Source: Candidatus Zixiibacteriota bacterium (GTDB taxonomy: Bacteria > Zixibacteria > MSB-5A5 > GN15 > JAAZOE01). Taken from it: a stretch of 64,000 nucleotides of DNA. Position numbers and translations under genes: made by a program. Under the pieces are notes generated by a model, which was not told the DNA's origin, did no database searches, and saw nothing but the letters and a program-made list of their open reading frames with translations. Of this stretch, positions 1-8,498 are shown piece after piece (the stretch's first letter is position 1; the number at the start of each line of letters is the position of its first letter). The stretch covers positions 96,381 to 160,380 of the forward strand of contig JAGLON010000018.1 of NCBI GenBank assembly GCA_023138975.1, given 5' to 3'.

Positions 1-419
1 TGCTCTTTTTGCTCAGGAATTACTTTGATAAAAAGCTGTTGATTCTCTTTCTCATCCGTAGCCACTACCAGCTGCGCCGTAGTCGAAATAATCTGTTCCG
101 ACTGACCCAGAGCCAGGGCTAAATTAACTTGTTCCGCGGGTAACTCTTGCTCCACACCCAGTATTGTTGCCATTTTATCAGATAATAACATTTGCATGCT
201 TTCATCAGACAATGGCTGAGGTGGAGCCTTCATCATTCCCGGAATCGAAACATCCGTAATGCCCGGAAACGCCTCCGTTAAATTCTGGAACTGCGGAAGT
301 GCTCCCAGCAGTTTCCCGAATTCACCGGTAACGGATGTCCCTTGAGGGGTATTCTGCATACCAAAACCCAAAATCATATCAAATGGGCTGGCAGTTATCC
401 CCATGACACCCTGATTCAT
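1..419 (-). CDS. Flagellar hook-length control (FliK)-like protein, N-terminal part
   Basis: An open minus-strand frame starts at an ATG at 419 and runs off the left edge, giving about 139 residues. A good Shine-Dalgarno (GGAGG) lies just upstream. The visible part is rich in Q, P, M and L and begins MNQGVMGITASPF; no conserved domain is visible. The FliK assignment is inferred from position: the gene directly upstream on the same strand is a MotE-like flagellar protein, and fliK commonly follows it in flagellar clusters. The diagnostic C-terminal domain would lie outside the window. Confidence 0.45.
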   Translation of the reverse strand, partial: MNQGVMGITASPFDMILGFGMQNTPQGTSVTGEFGKLLGALPQFQNLTEAFPGITDVSIPGMMKAPPQPLSDESMQMLLSDKMATILGVEQELPAEQVNLALALGQSEQIISTTAQLVVATDEKENQQLFIKVIPEQKE

Positions 420-472
420 GTGCGCCTCCGGAAGCAATAGATTGTCTCGATATTCAACATTCGAGCCATCAA

Positions 473-1231
473 TTACTCCTCTGTTAAGGTTATCATACGA
501 GCGGAAATACGAGCCGCGCGATCTGGTTTAATCGCTCCTAATATCTTGGCCGCATTCCCGGGTTTCATCTTCAGTAGAATATCTACCGCCTGCTGCTCAC
601 TTAGTTTAATGATAAGCGGAGCAACTTGAGACGGCTTCATTCCATCATAAAGCTTTGCCAGTGAACCAAGTCTGGAAGATTTTATCTGATCGGTCTTAGC
701 TATTAGCTGTTTAAGGCGATATTCCTGTTTATCAAGCTCTTTCTTTCGGACATCAAGTTCTTTTCTTTCCTTAGCCAGTGCTGCTTTTTCCGTATCTAAC
801 CAGTTGACAGCCTCAAGCGAATCCTTTTCCGACATTCCTGAATCTTCATCGCCTTCCTCATCGACCAGCGACATTATATCATCCATGTCATTGGCATCAC
901 CAACATCATGAACACCAAAAAGCTCATCTTCAAGCCTTGCAATATCTTCTAGAAAGTCCTGATCTTCCGCTGACTCTTTACCATGTTTGTCTTTATCAGC
1001 AGGTTTCTTATCATGCTTTTTTGTCACTTCGGCGGTCTTGTCACCCTCGTCTTCTGTCTTTTCAGGAGAAGAAAAGACGCCCATCATTAATGAGAAACCG
1101 GCAATTCCGATGACAAAGACTCCAACACTGATGATTATCATCATCATCATGCCGGATTTTTCTTTTTTCTTACCTTGCTCCGATTCTTCCTCAGGAGCTT
1201 TCTCTTCTACTTTTTTCTCTTCATCAGCCAT
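473..1231 (-). CDS. MotE-like flagellar protein with MgtE N-terminal-like domain
   Basis: This 252-aa single-pass membrane protein has a short acidic/lysine-rich N-terminus, one hydrophobic segment at about residues 27-53, a long acidic linker, a coiled coil at about 145-185, and a C-terminal MgtE_N-like module (LYDGMKPSQVAPLIIKLS, then MKPGNAAKILGAIKPDRAA). The layout is that of MotE, a chaperone for the flagellar motor protein MotC, encoded in fli operons. The frame is open further upstream to 1300. I chose the ATG at 1231 because an AAGGA ribosome site precedes it and the protein then begins MADEEKK. It is probably co-transcribed with the FliK-like gene 53 bases downstream. Confidence 0.7.
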   Translation of the reverse strand: MADEEKKVEEKAPEEESEQGKKKEKSGMMMMIIISVGVFVIGIAGFSLMMGVFSSPEKTEDEGDKTAEVTKKHDKKPADKDKHGKESAEDQDFLEDIARLEDELFGVHDVGDANDMDDIMSLVDEEGDEDSGMSEKDSLEAVNWLDTEKAALAKERKELDVRKKELDKQEYRLKQLIAKTDQIKSSRLGSLAKLYDGMKPSQVAPLIIKLSEQQAVDILLKMKPGNAAKILGAIKPDRAARISARMITLTEE

Positions 1232-1447
1232 ACGTATATCCTTAAATGCTAATTTCCCATTCACTATATGAGCAACAGTTATGCCGGAGTCACTCGACAC
1301 TAGTTATCGCGCTGTAAGACACGGGGTTAGCTTGTTTCGCATGAGATTGAGAGCATAGGAATTACGCTCAATTTGGAAAATATATCCTATCGCACGGGGA
1401 ATTTATTTCAGTTGAACAGAAGAGTTGAAACTAAGAGGAGCAGATGA

Positions 1448-2743
1448 CTAGGGCAAAACAATTCCGGAGAGACAATCACCGGCAACCTTTTCCGGCATAA
1501 ACTTAATAATCTTCCTTGTTCCGCCGGTGAGCTGAGGCAACTTGACTTTCAGGTAATTATCGGAAACAGCCCGATACAGACCGTCACCCCGAACCTTACC
1601 GACTGAAATGACTCCAATTGCTTTACCGATTTGACCTTCAAGACGGCGTTTCATGTTTGCTTCGCATAGAGTCCGGGCTATGCGACTCCGCTCTTTAATA
1701 GTTGCCGGGGAGATTTTCTCCACCATAGCAGAGGCCGGAGTCCCCGGCCGATCCGAATAAGAGAAAACATGTCCGTAATCAATAAACCCCGAGTTCAAAA
1801 CAGATATTGAGTCCGAAAAATCATCTTCACTCTCCCCCGGAAACCCAACAATAATATCACAGCCAACAGTGATATTATCATTTAAAGTCTTGATTCGCTC
1901 GATAATAGCCAGAAAATCTTCCCGGCTGTACGGTCTTCTCATTTGCCTTAAAATTGTATTAGACCCCGATTGCAGAGGTAAATGCAGATGCCGGCAGACC
2001 CTGTTGTTACCGGCTACTAATTCTAATAACTCATCATCCAGCTCATTCGGCTCAAGTGATGATAGCCGCAAGCGTGGAATTTCAGTTTTCTTAAGGATTA
2101 GTTTAACCAATCCGGCGAGAGTGAGTTTGTTTTCCTTATATTTGCCAATATGAACAGCCGTTAAAACAACCTCATGATAACCGTCTTGTACCAGCCGGTT
2201 TATTTCTTCAATAATCTGCGTAGAATCAAATGAGACCAACTCCCCCCGGACTTTGGGTACAATACAATAGGAACAATTCTGATTACAACCGGTTCCTATC
2301 TGAACCATAGGCCGGGAACGGGGCAAACTCTGTTTATTGGAATCTTCGGGTATTACCGTTGAGCTATGATAGTCGTCGTCAGATGGTTTCAGAAACAATT
2401 GCTGAAACTGTTCCTTTATTATAGTGGGCAACTCCATTTTGGAATCATTGCCTACAACCAGATCCACGCCGTTCATTTCGCTTATCGTCTCTTTTTCCGC
2501 GACAACATAACAACCGGCCACAACCATGACAGCCTTCGGATTCTTTCGATAAGCACGGTTTATCAGCTTACGGCAATCGGCATCTGCCCGACCGGTTACG
2601 GTACAAGTATTTAGTATGTATAAATCGGCCATATCATTATAATTGACCTGAGTTAACCCCATCGAGGTCAACTCCACGGCAATTTTTTCCGTCTCATATT
2701 GATTCAGACGGCATCCTACGGTTGTCAATGCTACTTTGGCCAT
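1448..2743 (-). CDS. mtaB: tRNA t6A37 methylthiotransferase MtaB
   Basis: This 431-aa radical-SAM methylthiotransferase is predicted to convert t6A to ms2t6A at position 37 of ANN-decoding tRNAs. The N-terminal UPF0004 domain has cysteines in TVGCRLNQYE, ILNTCTVTG and VVAGCYV, which ligate one iron-sulfur cluster. The radical-SAM motif is GCNQNCSYCIVPKVRG (CxxxCxxC), and a TRAM-like C-terminal stretch follows. The TVGCRLN start favours MtaB over MiaB or RimO. It is a single gene, separated from the flagellar genes by about 215 bases and preceded by a repeat-bearing gap. Confidence 0.9.
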   Translation of the reverse strand: MAKVALTTVGCRLNQYETEKIAVELTSMGLTQVNYNDMADLYILNTCTVTGRADADCRKLINRAYRKNPKAVMVVAGCYVVAEKETISEMNGVDLVVGNDSKMELPTIIKEQFQQLFLKPSDDDYHSSTVIPEDSNKQSLPRSRPMVQIGTGCNQNCSYCIVPKVRGELVSFDSTQIIEEINRLVQDGYHEVVLTAVHIGKYKENKLTLAGLVKLILKKTEIPRLRLSSLEPNELDDELLELVAGNNRVCRHLHLPLQSGSNTILRQMRRPYSREDFLAIIERIKTLNDNITVGCDIIVGFPGESEDDFSDSISVLNSGFIDYGHVFSYSDRPGTPASAMVEKISPATIKERSRIARTLCEANMKRRLEGQIGKAIGVISVGKVRGDGLYRAVSDNYLKVKLPQLTGGTRKIIKFMPEKVAGDCLSGIVLP

Positions 2744-2898
2744 GTCCTATAATACGCATAGAAAGGAAAACTAAAAGGGATTTTATTACTCACCCGCATG
2801 ACGGCATACGATTATTAGTAGTGATATAATTATAATAAGACTTGACGTCAGGGATACATCTCTGTATAAAATATTTATACTTGTTATATACCTAATGC

Positions 2899-3008
2899 CG
2901 TCATAGCGAGGAGCGTCAGCGACGTGGCTATCTGATTCTGTGAAATATGTATGATGAGATTTAAAGACAGATTGCCACACCCCGCCTGCGTCGGGGTTCG
3001 CAATGACG
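2899..3008. repeat. Palindromic interspersed element in the 2744-3108 gap
   Basis: The left end reads CGTCATAGCGAGGAGC followed by GCGACGTGGCTATCTG. The right end is its imperfect reverse complement (GATTGCCACACC, then GGTTCGCAATGACG), so the whole unit can fold back on itself. Its ends resemble the CGTCATTGCGAGGAGCG-type palindromes scattered in many bacterial genomes. It carries no transposase. The rest of the 2744-3108 gap is AT-rich and holds no gene I can support. Confidence 0.65.
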
Positions 3009-3108
3009 AAGGTAGAATATTGTATTGAATAAGTTCGGGATTAGTAGTATATTGGTAGTGATAGTGTGAACTGGTACCATAGCCACCCGCTATAAAGGAG
3101 ATCAAAAA

Positions 3109-3360
3109 ATGAACAAGAAATTTACCTCAATTTTGGTTATAATTTTCGCCTTTTCATTTTTCTTCTCACTCGGTTTTAATAATCAAGCCGTCGCCGATGC
3201 ACCGGAGGACGATGGCGATTGCTGTGTGGTAGTAGAGGAAGGCATCTTTGGCGTTATTAATACACATGGTGTCACTCGTTGTGACTGCATGGGATTGCTT
3301 GTGGGAACACAATATACGAACCCAAAGAACTGCCAGTTAGTTTGTCCGGTATTTCAATAA
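3109..3360 (+). CDS. Small secreted cysteine-rich protein
   Basis: This 83-aa protein is preceded by a strong AAAGGAGAT ribosome site. It has a clear signal peptide (KK charge, then a hydrophobic stretch at residues 8-22) with a likely cleavage site after AVA at 27-29. The mature part of about 54 residues is acidic at the front and has six cysteines at 38, 39, 58, 60, 75 and 79, enough for three disulfides. I do not recognise the family. It sits 30 bases upstream of a large secreted protein on the same strand and may be co-expressed with it. It could be a small structural, inhibitor or bacteriocin-like peptide, but no function is shown. Confidence 0.6.
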   Translation: MNKKFTSILVIIFAFSFFFSLGFNNQAVADAPEDDGDCCVVVEEGIFGVINTHGVTRCDCMGLLVGTQYTNPKNCQLVCPVFQ

Positions 3361-3390
3361 TCTTGTAATAAATCAAGGCAGGATTATATT

Positions 3391-5844
3391 ATGTTCTTTA
3401 AAGTATTATTATTATTACTGCTTATATCAATTCTTACCATATATTCTCAAACATATTCACAAGATACCCCTACTCAAAATCTCGATGCTAATATATGTGA
3501 TATTGGGTTGCTAAATCTGTCTATCTCAAATGTTGGCACATTTGGTTTTAGCGGTTATGATGCGGCAACTAAAAGATATCGAGGGTTTGTTTATCCTCGC
3601 AATTCAAACATAATTCTTGGTTCACCTATTAATATCTGGATTGGTGGGATTGTTGGCCAAGACACTCTTGTTTCCACAGGTTATGGTGTTCCAATTGGTG
3701 AATTTATTCCGCCTGCAGGTGAAGATGGAGTATTTAGATGTCGTTCACTTCTCAAAATAGCTGATTGCCCGCAATGGGGGGCTGTTTCAGAGCAGGATTT
3801 TATCTACACATATACTGACACTGTCACCGACCCAGCTTTAGTTCAGGAGAATCAATATGATAATCGGCTACATAAACCACTCTATGTATCAGTTCTGCAA
3901 AACAGTTATGCCTGGAGCTTTGATTATGCCGATGATTTTATCTTACTTGATTTTCACATCACCAACATTGGCCAATATCCGATAAAAAATATGTTCATTG
4001 GCATTTTAGGGAGTACGTGGGCATCGGGATATGGAGCCGATAGTGACTATCTGGTTGATGGAAACCACACTTTCACCGGTTTTCTTGGTAGCGCTAATTT
4101 ACATGATGGAAATTGTATGGATATGGACACCCTCAACATTGCCTGGCATGCTGACAACGACGGCCGTCCGAATGAAGCCGGCCAATGGGATTATAAATCT
4201 AATCGGTCCATCATCGGCATTAAAACATTACGCCCATCGCAAAACGAGGTGACCTTCAACTATAATTGGTGGAATACAAACCAAGGTTCAGGAGGTTTTG
4301 GCCCACGTCTAAAGGGAAATGACGAAAATCCATTTCGCTATTACGGTCCAATGATAGCAATTCCATTAACCGATGAGGACCGATATTATCTGATGTCTCA
4401 CCCGGAACATGATTATGATCAGATGTACACCGCTCTCAATCATACTGCTGACGGCTTTTTACCGCCACCAGGATATGATATCGCCACAAATCTTGCCGAT
4501 GGGAGAAATACAAAATACCTTTACTCTTTCGGGCCGTTTGATATCGAGCCGGGCGATACGATTCCGGTCACAATCGCTCTTGTCTGCGGCGAGAACTTCC
4601 ATGTCAGTCCCTATGATTTCAGCAATTATTTCGACCCGTTCAATCCCGATGAATACTACAATCGCCTCGACTTCTCGACCCTGATAGAAAACACTCGCTG
4701 GGCCGAAGCCATCTTTGACAATCCCGGATTCGACACCGACGCCGACGGCTATGCCGGAGAATTCTGCTGGATTTACGACTGGCAGGGTGATGAAATTATC
4801 GATTCTACCCGACAGTATTATACCGGGGATGGCGTGCCCGATTTCAGAGCCATGTCGCCTCCCCCGCCGCCAGTCGTCAGAACCTATCCGGAGTTTGGCC
4901 GGGTGACCCTGCGCTGGAACGGCCAGGAATCGGAGACCACGCCCGATTACTTTTCCAAAGAAATCGACTTCGAGGGCTATAACATTTATTTCGCCCACGA
5001 CAACCGCCTGACCGATTTTATCAAGATTGCGTCGTACGACATTCATGACTACATCGTCTATGTCTTCGATACGGATAAACGAATGTGGGACCGCCTGACC
5101 AACTCCGCCAAGTTAGACAGTCTGCAAAATATTCACGGCTCGTTATTTGACCCGGAAGAGTATTTTGATGAGATGCACTATTTTCAAGACAAAATATCCG
5201 ATATGATTCTGTACTTCAAACCACAGGGTTGGAATCAGTCACAACTGGGCCTGCCGGGTACTATGCGCAAAGTTTATCCCGACGCCTCACTCGACGACCC
5301 GACCGACCTGACCGAAGAAGGCTGGATGCGCTATTACGAATACGAGTTCACGGTCGAAAACCTGCAGGCCTCTATGCCGTACTATTTTGCTGTCACCGCT
5401 TTTGACTATGGAGCCGAAAAATACGACCTCGGAAATCTGGAGACATCGCCCTTGACCAACGCCGTGCGCGAGTATCCCCTGCCGTCATCGGAGACAGTCG
5501 AGGAACAAGGCTTGAAAGTTACCGTTTATCCCAATCCGTACCGCATCGACGGCGGTTACGCTAACGCCGGCTATGAGAACCGGGACAGAACCCGGGCTGC
5601 CGCCTGGAGCCGTCAGATACATTTTGCCAACCTCCCTCCAATCTGCACGATTCGTATTTTTTCCATTGACGGTGATTTAATAAAAGAAATTAAGCATTAT
5701 TGTCCCGGAGGCGGACCGTCCTCACAGGAGGAAACCTGGAATGTTATCTCCCGCAATACTCAGGCAATAGTTACCGGCATATACCTCTGGTCGGTCCGTT
5801 CTGAGATGGGCGAACAGATCGGAAAACTCGTCATCATGAAATAA
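3391..5844 (+). CDS. Large secreted protein with FN3-like and FlgD-like C-terminal domains
   Basis: This 817-aa protein has a hydrophobic signal peptide (residues 1-24). A long aromatic- and aspartate-rich body resembles beta-rich extracellular proteins of the FCB group. A fibronectin-III-like stretch follows a PPPPPVVRTYPEFGRVTLRW segment at about residue 490. The C-terminal FlgD-like/type-A sorting module starts at VYPNPYRIDGG and ends IGKLVIMK. Such tails are typical of secreted or surface-anchored proteins in this group. Base composition changes along the gene: the first third is AT-rich in codon use, while the part after about 4500 is markedly more GC-rich, suggesting a mosaic. No enzymatic motif was recognised. 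Confidence 0.7.
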   Translation: MFFKVLLLLLLISILTIYSQTYSQDTPTQNLDANICDIGLLNLSISNVGTFGFSGYDAATKRYRGFVYPRNSNIILGSPINIWIGGIVGQDTLVSTGYGVPIGEFIPPAGEDGVFRCRSLLKIADCPQWGAVSEQDFIYTYTDTVTDPALVQENQYDNRLHKPLYVSVLQNSYAWSFDYADDFILLDFHITNIGQYPIKNMFIGILGSTWASGYGADSDYLVDGNHTFTGFLGSANLHDGNCMDMDTLNIAWHADNDGRPNEAGQWDYKSNRSIIGIKTLRPSQNEVTFNYNWWNTNQGSGGFGPRLKGNDENPFRYYGPMIAIPLTDEDRYYLMSHPEHDYDQMYTALNHTADGFLPPPGYDIATNLADGRNTKYLYSFGPFDIEPGDTIPVTIALVCGENFHVSPYDFSNYFDPFNPDEYYNRLDFSTLIENTRWAEAIFDNPGFDTDADGYAGEFCWIYDWQGDEIIDSTRQYYTGDGVPDFRAMSPPPPPVVRTYPEFGRVTLRWNGQESETTPDYFSKEIDFEGYNIYFAHDNRLTDFIKIASYDIHDYIVYVFDTDKRMWDRLTNSAKLDSLQNIHGSLFDPEEYFDEMHYFQDKISDMILYFKPQGWNQSQLGLPGTMRKVYPDASLDDPTDLTEEGWMRYYEYEFTVENLQASMPYYFAVTAFDYGAEKYDLGNLETSPLTNAVREYPLPSSETVEEQGLKVTVYPNPYRIDGGYANAGYENRDRTRAAAWSRQIHFANLPPICTIRIFSIDGDLIKEIKHYCPGGGPSSQEETWNVISRNTQAIVTGIYLWSVRSEMGEQIGKLVIMK

Positions 5845-6007
5845 CTTTTAAAAAATGATACCTGCCCCCCTAATACCATACTAATTTCATCTCTTTTCCT
5901 CAGCAATAATAAGGTAATTCTCTGTACTAACGGGCCTGTTTTTCGCTGGCATCAATTGTTTTTTTCATTATATTTAATAAACTGCGTCTTCCGCCGGACG
6001 CTTACGA

Positions 6008-6013
6008 TATAAT
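6008..6013 (+). promoter_or_regulatory. Candidate -10 box for the papain-like protease gene
   Basis: A perfect TATAAT lies 51 bases before the chosen start of the protease gene. No convincing -35 box is present at the right distance. A transcript starting about seven bases downstream would begin near 6020, which argues against an upstream ATG at 6022 and for the start at 6064. Confidence 0.35.
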
Positions 6014-6063
6014 AGTGAAATATGATTGCGCCCTACTCACCAACGCAGTCATCCGGAGGGAAC

Positions 6064-8424
6064 ATGAAAAACTGCGCATTAGTGATACTCATTTCTCTGT
6101 CTGTCTTCTCAATTCCATTAGCCGCCGATCCGCCTTCTTCTTTTGATTTAAGAAATTATGGCGGTCATAATTACGTCACATCGGTAAAAAGCCAACAGGG
6201 CGGTACCTGCTGGACTTTTGGAGCCAGTGCGGCAATGGAAGGCAATATGCTCATGACCGGAGCCTGGGCTGATGCCGGCGAATCCGGCGAGCCGAATCTG
6301 GCCGAATACCACCTGGATTGGTGGAACGGTTTTAATCAAAATAATAATGATGATCTCGACCCGCCCGACGGTCAGGGACTTGTTGTTCACGAAGGTGGCG
6401 ACTATCGTGTAACCTCAGCCTATCTGACTCGCGGCGAGGGCTCAGTCCGTAACATTGACGGGCAATCATTTGACACTCCCCCATCACGACACGAAACCAG
6501 CTATCATTATTTTTATGCACGGGATATTGAATGGTACACAGCCGGTTCAGACCTTTCCAACATCGATCTTATTAAGAATAAAGTAATGTCCGAAGGTGTC
6601 ATGGGTACCTGCCTCTGCTATAGTGGCGGTTTTATGAGCGGTCTCAACCATTACCAGCCCCCTTCCGACCCAACCGATCCAAATCATGCCGTTGCCATTA
6701 TAGGATGGGATGACAATCATGCCACTCAGGCGCCTCAATCGGGTGCCTGGTTAATTAAAAACAGCTGGGGCTCCGGGTGGGGAGACGGCGGGTATTTCTG
6801 GATTTCCTACTATGATAAACACTGCGGAAAACATCCCGAAATGGGAGCTATTTCTTTCCAGAATGTCGGGCCAATGAGTTATGATCATGTGTATTACCAT
6901 GATTATCACGGTTGGAGAACGACCCTAAGTTTCATCGATGAAGCCTTCAATGCCTTTACTGCCGATGCCGACGAAACATTTGAAGCTGTCAGTTTCTTTA
7001 CCGCGGCGGATAGCGTTGACTATACCCTAAAGATTTATCAAACTTTTGAAAACTACACCCTAAAAAACGAAATCCTGTCACAAACCGGACTAATTGCTTA
7101 TACCGGGTTTCATACCATTGATCTTGATTCTCCAGTACTCCTTGATTCAGGCATGACTTTTTACATATATGTAGAGTTCTCCGAGGGTGGTATGCCGATA
7201 GATAAAACCTCCGATGTACCTGTCTTACTTGGAGCAAAATACCGGACAATTGTAGAATCATTTGCAAAACCAGGAGAAAGCTACTATTTGAGCGACGGTA
7301 ATTGGTTCGATCTTAACGATTATGACAATACCGCGAATTTCTGTATCAAGGCGCTCTGTAATCCCCGTACTAAAGCGTTAAAGTTATCACTTCTATCCGA
7401 TATTCCAGGATATATTAACGATAATACACCGCTGATGCTTGAAATTGCTATTGAAGATGCCGCGGAGCAGTTTGTCAATGAATCAGCCAACATGCATTAT
7501 CGTTTGGATGGTGGAACCTTCCAGAGTCTTCCCGTTACACATATCAGCGGTAATACCTATCAGGTTGAGATACCCGGTCTGTCTTGCGATGACACTCCGG
7601 AGTTGTATTTTAGCGCTGAAGGAAGCGGGGGCTCAACCGTATATGAACCAACTAACGCGCCGAATGTACTTCACTCAGCTATAGTCGGGCAATTAAATTA
7701 CACTATGCAGGACGATTTTGAGACCGACCTCGGATGGTCAATTTCCGGATACGTCAGCGGAGGACAATGGGAGCGTGGCGTTCCGGCCGGTGGAGGTATT
7801 CGGGCTGACCCACCCACTGATTATGACGGCTCAGGAAGCTGTTTCCTGACTGAAAACGGAGCCGGAGATACAGATGTCGATAATGGCACTGCCATCCTCG
7901 AAACTCCGCTTATGGATCTCACCGGAACAGACTTATTAGTGCATTATGCCCTCTGGTACTCTAATGGCACCAGCGGTGATCCGAACAATGATATATTTCA
8001 GGTCTTTATCTCAGACAATATGGGTATAAACTATACTCTGGTCGAAACTATCGGTCCGGAATCGGTAGAACGGTGGTTTGAATATAGCTTCCGAATCAAT
8101 GATTTCATTGTACCTTCCGCTAACGTCCGGATAAAATTCGAGGTCTCTGATTTGGGCGGTGCATCTATCGTTGAAGCAGCAATCGACGATTTCTCTATTT
8201 CTCAGTTTGAATGCGGTGGTGGTCGTGGTGATGCCAATTCTGACGGCGCCATAAATATAGGCGACGCGGTATATGTAATCAATTATGCTTTCAAAGGCGG
8301 ACCAGCTCCAAATCCAATATCAGCCGGTGACGCGAACTGTGACGGCAACTGCAATGTCGGTGATGCTGTGTATCTGGTAAATTACGCCTTTAAAGGTGGC
8401 CCTGCCCCGGGATGCTATAAATAA
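6064..8424 (+). CDS. Secreted papain-like (C1A) cysteine protease with dockerin-like tail
   Basis: This 786-aa secreted peptidase has a signal peptide MKNCALVILISLSVFS. The C1A catalytic domain shows the nucleophile region KSQQGGTCWTFGAS, catalytic histidine in NHAVAIIGWDD and asparagine in IKNSWGSGWGDGGYFWISY. Next come a beta-rich region of the kind found after bacterial C1 peptidases, an Ig-like stretch and a jelly-roll-like region (about 550-710). It ends with two calcium-binding dockerin-type repeats (GDANSDGAINIGDAVYVINY and GDAVYLVNYAFKGGPAP). The ATG at 6064 is chosen because GGAGGG precedes it and the signal peptide starts there; the frame is open to 6022. The first oxyanion-loop segment is slightly shorter than in papain. 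Confidence 0.88.
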   Translation: MKNCALVILISLSVFSIPLAADPPSSFDLRNYGGHNYVTSVKSQQGGTCWTFGASAAMEGNMLMTGAWADAGESGEPNLAEYHLDWWNGFNQNNNDDLDPPDGQGLVVHEGGDYRVTSAYLTRGEGSVRNIDGQSFDTPPSRHETSYHYFYARDIEWYTAGSDLSNIDLIKNKVMSEGVMGTCLCYSGGFMSGLNHYQPPSDPTDPNHAVAIIGWDDNHATQAPQSGAWLIKNSWGSGWGDGGYFWISYYDKHCGKHPEMGAISFQNVGPMSYDHVYYHDYHGWRTTLSFIDEAFNAFTADADETFEAVSFFTAADSVDYTLKIYQTFENYTLKNEILSQTGLIAYTGFHTIDLDSPVLLDSGMTFYIYVEFSEGGMPIDKTSDVPVLLGAKYRTIVESFAKPGESYYLSDGNWFDLNDYDNTANFCIKALCNPRTKALKLSLLSDIPGYINDNTPLMLEIAIEDAAEQFVNESANMHYRLDGGTFQSLPVTHISGNTYQVEIPGLSCDDTPELYFSAEGSGGSTVYEPTNAPNVLHSAIVGQLNYTMQDDFETDLGWSISGYVSGGQWERGVPAGGGIRADPPTDYDGSGSCFLTENGAGDTDVDNGTAILETPLMDLTGTDLLVHYALWYSNGTSGDPNNDIFQVFISDNMGINYTLVETIGPESVERWFEYSFRINDFIVPSANVRIKFEVSDLGGASIVEAAIDDFSISQFECGGGRGDANSDGAINIGDAVYVINYAFKGGPAPNPISAGDANCDGNCNVGDAVYLVNYAFKGGPAPGCYK

Positions 8425-8439
8425 GAATCCTACAGTACT

Positions 8440-8473
8440 AAAAAAAAGCCCCGTATTTTGCGGGGCTTTTTTT
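8440..8473. terminator. Bidirectional intrinsic terminator
   Basis: A GCCCCG / CGGGGC stem with a TATTTTG loop is flanked by seven or more A on the left and seven T on the right. It can stop both the protease transcript (plus) and the rpsA transcript (minus), whose genes converge here. Confidence 0.9.
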
Positions 8474-8498
8474 ATTTCGCTCTAAATAATAAACTACT

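Noticed and set aside
2786-3105. Short minus-strand frames upstream of the cysteine-rich gene
   Set aside because: They run through the palindromic element; no ribosome site or protein-like composition.
4459-5046. 195-codon open frame on the minus strand
   Set aside because: It lies wholly inside the secreted protein gene, in the GC-rich part where antisense frames are often open, and has no ribosome site or recognisable domain.
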